Assembly (NCBI RefSeq): GCF_014633365.1
Contig: NC_068348.1
Coordinates: 18,370,311-18,434,310, forward strand
Length of the DNA stretch: 64,000 nt
Origin: Diospyros lotus
Lineage: Eukaryota > Streptophyta > Magnoliopsida > Ericales > Ebenaceae
Direction of reading: 5' to 3'
Part shown: positions 55,716 through 64,000 of the stretch, piece after piece
How the letters are laid out: the number at the start of each line of letters is the position of its first letter
How positions within the stretch are numbered: position 1 is the stretch's first letter
The notes under the pieces: model-generated
Told to the model about the DNA's origin: nothing
The model's database searches: none
What the model saw: only the letters and a program-made list of their open reading frames with translations
Program-made: the position numbers and the translations under genes

Positions 55716-56507
55716 AAGGTCTTAAGCCCATATCGACAGAAGTACTTTTAATCATATCTCTTGAGAGTCCTTTAGTGAATGGATTTGCCAAATTATTACA
55801 AGACCTTATATACATTATGGTAATGACACCATCAGAAATTAATTACCTTACATATTCATGTCTTAGGCTAATGTGTCTAGATTTTCCATTGTATATCTTA
55901 CTGAATGCATTAGACATAGTCGTTTGACTATCACAGTGTAAGGAAATAGCTAGCATCGGTTGTGGCCACAGTTTTATATCTAACAATAAGTTTCTCAGCC
56001 ATTCTGCTTCCTTACCTGCTGCAGCAAGAGCTATAAATTCAGATTCCATAATAGAATGAGTTATACACGTTTATTTCTTTGATGCCCAAGAAACTACTAC
56101 TCCTCTTAAGGTAAATACCCATCCAGAGGTTGACCTATTATAACCCTTAACTGTTGGAAAGTTACTATAAAACAATCCAAAATTTATAGTCCTCTTTAAA
56201 TAACTAAGTGCCCTTCCAATTGCTTTCCAGTGATCAACACTAGGATTACTAGTAAATCTTGATAGTTTACATACTGAAAAAGCAATGTTTGGTCTTGTGC
56301 AGTGCATTGCATACATTAAACTAACAGTAGCAGTGATCAACACTAGGATTACTAGTAAATCTTGATAGTTTACATACTGAAAAAGCAACGTTTGGTCTTG
56401 TGCAGTGCATTGCATACATTAAACTAACAATGGCACTTGCAAACTCAATTTGACCTATTGCCCTATCAGAATTTTTAACCAATTTGGAAGAAACATCATA
56501 TGGAGTA
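55716..56507 (-). pseudogene. copia RT tail and RNase H, broken
   Basis: The minus strand shows [20 protein letters not shown] (the end of the RT region), [40 protein letters not shown] and, after a stop, ESEFIALAAAGKEAEWL, LHCDSQTTM and ANPFTKGLSRDMI. Stops and a 103-bp internal duplication disrupt it. Confidence 0.85.
56228..56433. repeat. 103-bp tandem duplication within the copia fragment
   Basis: CAGTGATCAACACTAGGATT...CATACATTAAACTAACA occurs at 56228-56330 and again at 56331-56433, with a single visible T/C difference. The duplication repeats the YAMHCTRP coding block and shifts the frame. Confidence 0.92.
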
Positions 56508-56512
56508 TTTGC

Positions 56513-58096
56513 TATTGAGCCAAATTACTCTAATCAACCTATTGTGTATTTTGATATTTGACAAAACATAATTTTAGTAAAATTATTTTTGGTATATTTA
56601 AAACTCATAATGGATTTTTGATGTCTTAAGTATTATAATATTTTGTGTATCAAAATGAATTAAAAAATATTATTTCTCTAAATCTAAAATATTATTGCAT
56701 TATAAGGGGACATAAAAGAAAATATTTTTATCTCCCGGTATTTCAATAGCTAATATTCATTATTATTAAAATAATTTTTAATAAATTTTTTATTAACAAT
56801 TTTTAATGAATTTTTCAAAAAATAAAAAGTATGTATTTTGGTGATGGTAAAATCGCCAAATCCCTAATTTGTTCTAAAACAAAAAATCTACTTTCTTATT
56901 AATTTGGATTTTAATTTTTTTAGATATTTTTATTGAATCTAAATGGAGGTACTTTCTTATTTACATTTATGTATTAAAGTAAATGAAAAGTAAAATATAA
57001 ATTAAAAAAATGAGGACATTTACTTATAATGTATAAAATTTATATGTAATGTAAATATCTTGTAATGTATACATGCTATATGGATTATGTACTCAAACAA
57101 TTGCTATATATATAAAATTTATTTTCTGTAAAATTGGCTTCAGAAGTCGACTCTTGTATATCTAGAGTCGACTCCTCTTAAGCTGAAGTCGACTTTTGTA
57201 AAACTAGAGTCGACCCAGTCGAGAGCAGTTGATGTAGAGTCGACCTGACAGCATTAGTGTTTTTCGAAGAGTCGACTTTAGCATTAGAGAAGTCGACTCT
57301 TGTATAACTAGAGTCGACTTCCACTTAAAATAGGAGTCAACTCCTGTTTTAGAGAAATCGAATCTTAGATCCAACGATCGAATTTTTTCTACCCGTTACA
57401 GATCTATTGGAAGCTCCATTATAAATATCAAGACGGGATTTTTGGAGAAGGCTAATGCTCTACCATTTCCTATATTCCTAAAGCACATCGAAGCTCTCAA
57501 GCAACTCAAGAATAGCAATCCAAGGCTCAAGTTTAAAGTTTAATCTATTAGAGCCCAAGGCAAAGGAGAAGGCATTCTCTCAATTTGTGGTAACTTATAT
57601 TATTTCTATTTTGCCTTGTATATCATTGTGTTTATTTCCATATTAGTCCAAGGTTGTTTGGACATAGGATTTATTTGTATTGGATTGTGGTGTGGCATCC
57701 TAGAGCCTATTGTAATCTAGGTGTTGTTGTTGTTGTATAGTTGTATAAGTTTTCAGGGTGAGCTAAGAGGAAAACCTCAGGGTGTACAAGTTTACTAGGG
57801 GATCTTATGTGGAAACCTAGTGCTGTGATTTTAGTAAAATCTCAAATGTCAGGTTGACCTTGAGAGAGTGGAATAGATGTTGAAGACACCAAACCACTAT
57901 ATTTCTTGTGTTGATTATTGTGGTTATTTGTGTATTTATATTATTATCACTCTCAAACAACTTATATAGTTATAACAAGTGTATTTTGTATAAGAAAATC
58001 TCAAAAGTTTTTAAAAGAAAAGAATTCGATTGATAAGTTTTTAATCACTCAATTCACCTTCCTCTTAAGTGGTCATTGTGTGTTAAGAGACCAACA
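56513..58096 (+). mobile_element. solo LTR, 1584 bp, TSD TTTGC
   Basis: Runs from TATTGAGCC (TG start decayed to TA) to GACCAACA, flanked by TTTGC at 56508-56512 and 58097-58101. It interrupts a copia reading frame. It aligns with 53014-54460 around TTAGATATTTTTATTGAATC and ACTTTCTTATTTACATTTAT, and ends with a CAATTCACCTTCCTCTTA block. A TATAAATATC promoter lies near 57421. In the repeat-block position it carries GTCGACTC motifs instead of TGTCGACAGT. Confidence 0.8.
57140..57365. repeat. AGTCGACTC repeat block in the solo LTR
   Basis: About a dozen copies of AGTCGAC(T/C) or its complement GAGTCGACT occur in roughly 220 bp, in a mixed direct and inverted arrangement, upstream of the LTR TATA box. 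Confidence 0.85.
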
Positions 58097-58101
58097 TTTG
58101 C

Positions 58102-59000
58102 TTCTTTGACATTCAAATGTTTGAATTTATTTAACATTTTCTCAATTTAGTGAGATTGACAATTGACAAAGAGGAAAACCCCTCGCTATGTTTTTTAAGT
58201 TTGATACCCAAGATTGTATCTACCTCGTATAAATCTTTCATTTTGAATCGAGAGGATAGACACTTCTTTGTATCATTGACACCAACCATATTAGGTTCAA
58301 TGATGAGCACGTCATCTACATAAAGACAAATTATCACCCCATAATTTTCTATAAATTTAGAGTAAATACATTTATCAGCATTGTTATGCTGAAACCCATA
58401 TTCTAAAATTACATAATCAAACTTTTCATGACATTGTTTTGGAGCTTGCTTGAACCATATAGTGAATTAACTAACTTGCAGACTTTCTTTTCATTTCCTT
58501 GTAGAACAAAATCCTCAAAGTTGCTCCATGTAAACGTCATCTAAATCCCCATTCAAGAAGGCTATTTTGACATCCATTTAATATACAAACAAATTATATA
58601 ATGATGATAATGCAAAAAGTACTCTAATGGATGTCACCCTAGCCACTGGAGCATAAGTATCAAAATAGTCTATTCCCTTCTTTTGCTTGAAGCCTTTCGC
58701 TCCCAAACCTCCCTTTAAAGGTTTGTAGCTATCCATGAATGTTATATTTCCTCCTAAAGTCCCACTTACATCCAATTGGTTTGGAACTAGGAGACAAATC
58801 AACAATGGTCTAAGTTTTGTTACTTAATAAAGAATCCATTTCATCGTTGATTGCTTCTTCCAAAAAGCTACATCTCTAGAGGACATAGCTTCTTGAAATG
58901 TTCTAGAATTATCTTTCACATTCAATAAGATAGGTATCTTATGAAGTACTGTAGGCCTATCGCCTTCAACAAGGAAAACAATAGCTTGAGAGAAAATATA
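58102..59000 (-). pseudogene. copia reverse transcriptase fragment
   Basis: Minus-strand blocks KGFKQKKGIDYFDTYAPVAR, VKIAFLNGDL, CLYVDDVLII (intact YVDD) and FKMKDLYEVDTILGIKL run from about 58760 to 58150 with stops between. Homology ends at 58102, where the TTFGC-type duplication (TTTGC, 58097-58101) of the solo LTR begins. Confidence 0.85.
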
Positions 59001-59100
59001 ATACGGATTTAAAGTCTTTTCTTTTCTAGCTCTTTGACTTCTCCTAATTTCAATAGGAGGATCATGATCTTTCTTTTGCTGCTAGAACTAGGACCAATAT

Positions 59101-59427
59101 CTATGTTATTATTTAAAGAGATTTGTTTCCCCTCGAGTTTCAGTAAGAATATGGTATCTATGCAATAATGAAAGGTAGAAGATTTTAAGAGAAATAAAAA
59201 AAAAGAAAAGAAAGAAAAGAAAATGGGTTATCTATTTAATAACAAAGCAATCTATGCTATACGGGTTCTATGCTAGCCTTGTTTAGAATGGTGCTTGCAT
59301 TTCAAGTGTAGGTTTGGACACGCACATGCAGTTTGCCAAATGGTAAAGGAACGGTTCTCCCTTCCTTTGAGAAACATATCCATAAACCATAATAAGAGTA
59401 TTGGTCGATGACTGACAACATGACTAT
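59101..59427 (-). other. 3' flank and probable 3' UTR of MSH4
   Basis: Between the copia fragment and the MSH4 stop codon. No other gene is visible; the A-rich tract near 59195-59220 may be the edge of the transposon. Confidence 0.4.
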
Positions 59428-59595
59428 CTAGAGGAGGCTTCCATTTATGTAGCAATCTTTGAGGTTCTGCAGTGCTTCTCGGATTGTGTCTTCGTCTTGG
59501 CTGGAGAATTTTAAGCATATGAGCCGTTGAGCGGCACGATAAACCTTCTGGATGTCATGATACTGCTGGCAGTTCACTTCCATTCTCTTCTCTTC
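59428..59595 (-). CDS. MSH4: MSH4 terminal exon
   Basis: 168 bp; acceptor TATAG|GAAGAG; 55 codons and a TAG stop (59428-59430). It encodes [40 protein letters not shown] and a short tail ending NGSLL. Confidence 0.92.
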   Translation of the reverse strand, partial: EEKRMEVNCQQYHDIQKVYRAAQRLICLKFSSQDEDTIREALQNLKDCYINGSLL

Positions 59596-62500
59596 CTATA
59601 CATTGGACAAAAACAATTAAAAACCAACCAACCCACAAGTTGTAGATCTAGTCTGACTCTCGCCAAAGCTTTCATATATAATCCAATCTTTTCTTATTTG
59701 TTCCCTTTCAAGTCTATTCTCCCCCCCTCTGAACGAGAGTTAAAAGAGTAATAAAGCCAAAATTTGCTGCAGGGGCAAAGTGCGTTTCAAGCAAATTTAC
59801 CGCAGCAACTAAATCAAGTTACTATGAGAGTTTCATGGAACCAACTACATCGAAAAAGAAAATTTCAAAGAGAGTATAGATAAGGATACAAAGCATATAA
59901 ACTTAGCTACTCCAGGTAAAGTTACGTGCAAAATTCTGCAGAAGTTCCAAAATTGGATGGCTCTACGGAAGATCGTTCAGCTAAGACTTTGATTATTATA
60001 ATCCCATCCGACATCAAAGCCACAAGAAGTGTTGTGCCATCAATGTCCCCGTGACATTAACATTCTTAAGGTCTTTTGAGTGTCTATGGTAGACAACCTT
60101 TTGGATTTGGCACTGAAACAGTGTCTTCCTAACTATTTCTGTGAATCGAGAGCCAGAAAGCATTAAGTTGTCAGAAGCTGGTCATATGCCATAAAATCCG
60201 CAAGTATATGAAGGCAGTGGAGTAAAACCAGATGAACAGTAGCTTTGTGTCACAAACAGGTTGAGATTGTCTATACTACTTGCAAGTGTGTTCAGGCTCA
60301 TGGTTAGGTGATAGAGAAAGGAAGTCTCAGGCTTATGATTATTGATATTTAGATTTAAAGGGCTTCTACATGTGTTGGCTTTCCTTGTGTCTTGTTGATG
60401 TAATTTTTCTGGATCAAAGAAAATTAAAGAGTTATTTACTAGATTTGTAAGTAAACCATTCGAGCATCAATTTATTTTCAGCAAGTGACAGCAGCGACTA
60501 AATGACATCAACCCATGCAATGCAAGGTATCTTAATTTTCTAATTTCTTAACTTCTGACATACAACTGGAAAGTTTTCATCTCATACGATTAGAATTTAG
60601 TACATCACCTTTTCTGTTATCCTTGCTGTGATGCTTTTGGCTGTTATGATGACTGAACTAGGCAACCCAGCCACTCCTGCTAACAGAAGCCCATAGTGCG
60701 GTACATGTCGTGGACCATCCTTGAGTTGAAACTATTCAATTTAACATTCATAAGTTTAATAGGATGGTGATGCTAGAGAAACTTTCCATCAAAAGAAATC
60801 AGAATTTATCACCTTGAAATCCAAGCGACTGTTTGTGGTCTCAACATGAAAGTGAAGAATTTTGACATTTGGATAAATGGTAGCTAACTCTGATAAGTTT
60901 TTCATGTGAGTAGCAAATATGGTATACCTGTAAATCAACAATAATAACATTGGTTGTGTTGCTTTCTTCTTTCAGTTTAACCAGAAACTTTTCAGAGTGC
61001 AGATGAGGGGGATAATGGTGGAATCAACCAATAGAATATAATTTTACTATGCGGATAATTTTCATCTGCTAGAACATAGAAAACTACAGTGAAGAAAAGG
61101 ATATCGGCATACAATCTGGCTGTCCATAAAATAGCAGAAATGCCACAAGACAGAGCCTAGAAACTATTGAGGTAATTCCAGTGGTTACCAGGTCATGACA
61201 CTAATGCCAGCTGATCAGCTTGAGTCAAGAATATAGTTAGTAATCTACTTATGATTTGATCAAAACCTTAGAAATTCACTAATTCAGCCATTCAGTAGGT
61301 AGATTTCCATCACATGACTACTATATGCTTACAGAGAGGATATACTCAGTGGAGAGATTTTTAGCAGATGAGTGAATATTTTTTTTGGTACATAGGAAAC
61401 CATAGGAAATGTCCACACACTAAAGGACCCAGGAAAGTTTAAATCCACAACCTCATGCTCACCGTAAGGAGTAGGTCACCACCTAAGCCACTTGAGAACA
61501 GCAGATGAGAGAAAATTGACATCAAACCTATATTGATTGAGTAATTCCCTCAACACTTATAGCGTTGGAAGTACTACTTTTACAACAGATGTGCCTAGAT
61601 GGACAGTGGTTGCATTAGGTAGCTGACATAAAACCATCAAATCTTTTCAACATGGATTATATACAAAATAAACATGCCATGGGACATAACGGCTTTACAA
61701 AAAATACAGTCATGGACAGGGATCATTAGAGAGCTAGAATTTAAATAGCCAATCTAGTAGAATTAAGGCTAGTGATGATGATGGGTAAATCTTGTCATCA
61801 ATATTTCACTGCCTTTTGTCATTCCATATTCCCAGAAACTTAAGGAAGAATCATTCAATTCCTAGTGGAATAGTAGTATATCAATAAAGAGTGAGAAAGT
61901 AGTGATAAATTCCAGCTAAAACCAAAAGGACAACAAAGTGCTAATTTGACATTTTTTGATAGAAATCTGAACAGACATTGAATGTGCAGCTTCCAGGCAC
62001 TCCAAAGAGCTCCATCTAAAGATTTTAGTCAACCTATAAAATTCCAGTGATTCACAAGGAGAAGGCACCTTTTTTGTGCTTTCATTTTGCAAAACTATCA
62101 GCGAGAAGTGGTACTTTCTATTAGAAAACATGACCTAAAAGGAAACCATCAGGTTCCACACCACAAACTCTTACAAGATTATTAAAATCTGCCCTACCAA
62201 AAAGCAGCAAGCTTCAGGACCAAAAAAAGCACAGCGCAGGCACAGCAAATAAAATAAAAAGTCCCACACAAACACAAAATTTGATGCAGAAGACTGTAAA
62301 CTTGGGCATTAGCAATAAATAAGGTAAAAAGGTGGTTATTACTAAAAGATTTCATGACTTCAACTGCCGTCCATCCATTGGTTCTATGCACGTTAAGATG
62401 ATTGGCTTCTAGAGTATCTTTTTGTAATTTATAGGTAAGATATGAAAAACACATTAGAATATAAATTATCAAAAGGTTTAACAACCCATTCTTGCATGGC

Positions 62501-63005
62501 AGCATATCTACTAAAATATCTTATGAGTCAGTCTTCAGTTTCTGGAACTTATAGTCAAGCTTCTGTAAACTCTCTCTCTCTCTCTCTCTCCCCCCCCCCC
62601 CCCCCCCCCCCCCCCTTTACATGCATATAAAAAATTACTCCAAACTAGGTAAATTCTTCTATATTTTCTAAGTACATTATGTAGCTTTCAACAGACAAAT
62701 ATTTAAGAAGGTTTCAACTATTATAACTGTGAAGAATGGTAAAAGGATAGGGATCCAGTTACGCTTTGAGTGCTAAAAGATGTTCACAGCAGCTCCATGC
62801 AATTGCGAATCCATCTGAGGAAGAAGTGGCCCTCCCAAGTTCATCCATTACAATCAGACTCCTGTACCCAGGAAAAAATTATCAGTAAAGTGCATTCTTT
62901 AATGAAAACCAATGGATATTCAAACAACCTAAAACACTTGTGGAATACATACCTTTGGGAAATATTCTGCATGATAAAAGCTGTCTCTTTCATCTCTGTC
63001 ATAAA
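59428..63005 (-). CDS. MSH4: MutS homologue MSH4, five 3' exons (partial gene)
   Basis: MSH4 pairs with MSH5 to stabilise meiotic recombination intermediates and promote interfering crossovers; it works in the nucleus of meiocytes. Five exons with consistent GT-AG borders and phases were read on the minus strand: 63005-62953, 62861-62763, 60927-60813, 60731-60609 and 59595-59428. Together they encode about 186 residues of the ATPase domain and C-terminus: [13 protein letters not shown], the Walker B block [57 protein letters not shown] and the terminal [14 protein letters not shown]. The Walker A (P-loop) exons and the N-terminus lie beyond 64000. No stop or frameshift is seen, so the gene looks functional. 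Confidence 0.93.
60609..60731 (-). CDS. MSH4: MSH4 exon carrying [14 protein letters not shown]
   Basis: 123 bp, 41 codons in phase 0; acceptor ATAG and donor AAG|GTGATG. It encodes [20 protein letters not shown] then [20 protein letters not shown], a segment characteristic of plant MSH4. Confidence 0.93.
60813..60927 (-). CDS. MSH4: MSH4 exon carrying [12 protein letters not shown]
   Basis: 115 bp; acceptor CAG|G and donor AAG|GTGATAA. It encodes [20 protein letters not shown] then [18 protein letters not shown]. The ATHM block contains the conserved switch histidine of MutS ATPases. The intron before it is about 1.8 kb. Confidence 0.93.
61381..61500 (-). mobile_element. SINE-like remnant in an MSH4 intron
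   Basis: On the minus strand a pol III A-box-like TGGCTTAGGTGG (near 61490) is followed about 40 bp later by a B-box-like GAGGTTGTGGATTTAAAC, and the segment ends in an A-rich run at 61381. This layout fits a tRNA-derived plant SINE. No flanking duplication was established. Confidence 0.45.
62571..62615. repeat. (TC)n followed by a C homopolymer, in an MSH4 intron
   Basis: About ten TC units run into about 26 consecutive C. Such runs are prone to sequencing and assembly error, so the length is uncertain. It does not touch coding sequence. Confidence 0.85.
62763..62861 (-). CDS. MSH4: MSH4 exon carrying Walker B
   Basis: 99 bp; acceptor TACAG|G and donor GC|GTAACT. It encodes [20 protein letters not shown] then [12 protein letters not shown], with the Walker B Asp-Glu and the following Gly-Arg intact. 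Two bases (GC) carry into the next exon. Confidence 0.93.
62953..63005 (-). CDS. MSH4: MSH4 exon carrying the [14 protein letters not shown] block
   Basis: 53 bp; acceptor TTTTGTAG before TTTATGACA and donor AAG|GTATGT. It starts in phase 0 and leaves two bases (AG) that complete an Arg codon with the next exon. This is the conserved MutS segment between Walker A and Walker B. Confidence 0.92.
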
Positions 63006-64000
63006 CTACAAAATACAAAATCTTTTAGAAAACAAGGAGAATTATCATATGTTGATATCTGAACAATGATGGTTTCCCTCGTGCTTTTGATATCAATATG
63101 CCAGTGTATAACATGCACTCTAATGCCGGTTAACTATAAGTGAATGCCACCTGACAACCAGTTGCTTCCTGAAAAACTGAGTAATTCACTTTTAAACTTC
63201 TCTGGACTCTCTCAGAGATTGATATGGTAGAATCTGTATCTTGGAACTTGGAATCTGTATCTTGGATTTTTGATATGGTAGATATGTACATTCCATCCAA
63301 GAGTATAACAAATTAAAGAACTAAAATGCAACTCATCAAAGAACAATAATTACGAAGCAAAGAAATCCAACATGTTGGAGAAAAATTCAAAGAAAATCTG
63401 CATATAACAGGATTTGAACCTGGAATCTTAAGGTTCCAGGTGCCTCTTACATGGTTATTTGGAAAAACAACCATGGTTATTTGCTCTCCCAATTTATTAG
63501 AGGGTTATTTGGAAAAACAACAATGTGAGCATAATCTTTGTATTCTAGCAACAAATCCATTGGGTGATAGGGAAGATTTAGGGATTTCACCTTAGGTCTT
63601 GAGCTTTTGAAGTTCGTTCACTCAGGTTTAGACTGTTCTCCTCAAAAAGCCCATACCAGGTAGGTAACCTTAAACTTTAGATCTCAAAAGATAAAATTTC
63701 AAGAATTCCTCCCTAACCAATATCTCCTATATGAAATGAATATCTAATCTCCTCACTTGGCCATTCTCCCATTCACAACCAAACTTTGCCACAATTAAAA
63801 GATGCAAGTTCACTAAAAGTTTTATCAATTGCCAACTTACCAAAATGCCCTTCCACTCTTTGGTCTAGGACTAGTTCTGTGAAAGAAATGTCTCTTAAGT
63901 CAAAATTGTTTCATAAGGCAGTTCATGTGATATTTATTTGGCATTATCATATTTCATTTTGCAAGTAGGTGAGCATTTACATGCTGAACTTTCAGTTCTT
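63006..64000 (-). other. probable MSH4 intron, no further exon recognised
   Basis: The exon that should precede [10 protein letters not shown] was not found, so this whole stretch is probably intron. It contains a B-box-like GGTTCAAATCC on the minus strand (63412-63422) within an inverted GGAACCTTAAGATTCC segment, but no complete tRNA. Confidence 0.5.

Larger units (their letters stand above)
55716..59100 (-). mobile_element. copia fragment (RT to RNase H), interrupted by a solo LTR
   Basis: Minus-strand pol remnants lie on both sides of the LTR at 56513-58096: RT at 59000-58102 and the RT tail with RNase H at 56507-55716. Coding homology resumes across the insertion at the TTTGC duplication. 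Neither LTR of this element, nor gag or integrase, was found, so it is a truncated piece. Confidence 0.8.

Noticed and set aside
63400..63440. Possible tRNA gene on the minus strand
   Set aside because: Only a B-box-like GGTTCAAATCC is present; no acceptor, D or anticodon stems could be formed around it.

Overview
This is a window of a flowering-plant nuclear genome, almost certainly a dicot. The evidence is AT-rich intergenic DNA, spliced plant genes with GT-AG introns, plastid-type transit peptides on a leucine-pathway enzyme, and a dense nest of plant transposable elements (Ty1/copia, Ty3/gypsy, hAT, Mutator-like, LINE, MITE). No species call is possible from the sequence alone. Most short open reading frames are decayed transposon fragments or chance.

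Three host loci are well supported. Two intact, intronless genes for the small subunit of isopropylmalate isomerase (LEUD/IPMI SSU) lie about 23.5 kb apart and face each other: 10684-11460 (+) and 34922-35662 (-). They would pair with a large subunit, encoded elsewhere, in plastid leucine (or methionine chain-elongation) biosynthesis. At the right edge, five exons of the meiotic MutS homologue MSH4 run leftwards from 63005 to 59428. They carry the Walker B region and the C-terminus; the rest of the gene lies beyond 64000. A LOB-domain (LBD) fragment at 36430-36780 and a fragment of an MRD1/RBM19-like RNA-binding protein at 25850-26200 both sit inside transposable elements and look captured.

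Layout. 1-9.5 kb: a broken minus-strand gypsy element whose coding region is split by two LTR-type insertions (3506-5379, with a clean ATGTT duplication, and 5591-7977). 10.5-12.2 kb: first LEUD gene. 12183-17370: copia element with TATTA target-site duplication. 18304-18818: a solo LTR-like sequence. 19097-24660 and 24971-26770: two related LTR elements with no recognisable pol, one carrying a nested hAT derivative, the other the MRD1-like fragment. 27.3-28.6 kb: a MITE and a LINE remnant. 30.4-32.5 kb: a four-unit satellite with about 520 bp per unit. 34.9-35.7 kb: second LEUD. 35810-40910: hAT element with a decayed transposase and the LBD fragment. 41894-44607: solo gypsy LTR. 45981-52008: a fold-back element with a 10-bp target-site duplication, interrupted by a copia element (46297-51146). 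52364-54676: non-autonomous hAT interrupted by a 1.45-kb solo LTR. 55.7-59.1 kb: copia fragment interrupted by a relative of that solo LTR. 59.4-64 kb: MSH4.

The most unusual content is the pair of pol-less LTR elements at 19-27 kb that share a 3'-terminal coding motif but differ in the middle, one carrying a shuffled host-gene fragment. Next are the LBD fragment inside a hAT element and two homologous solo LTRs whose palindromic repeat blocks sit at the same place but use different motifs. All boundaries, repeats and motifs were read by eye; no alignment or database search was run.
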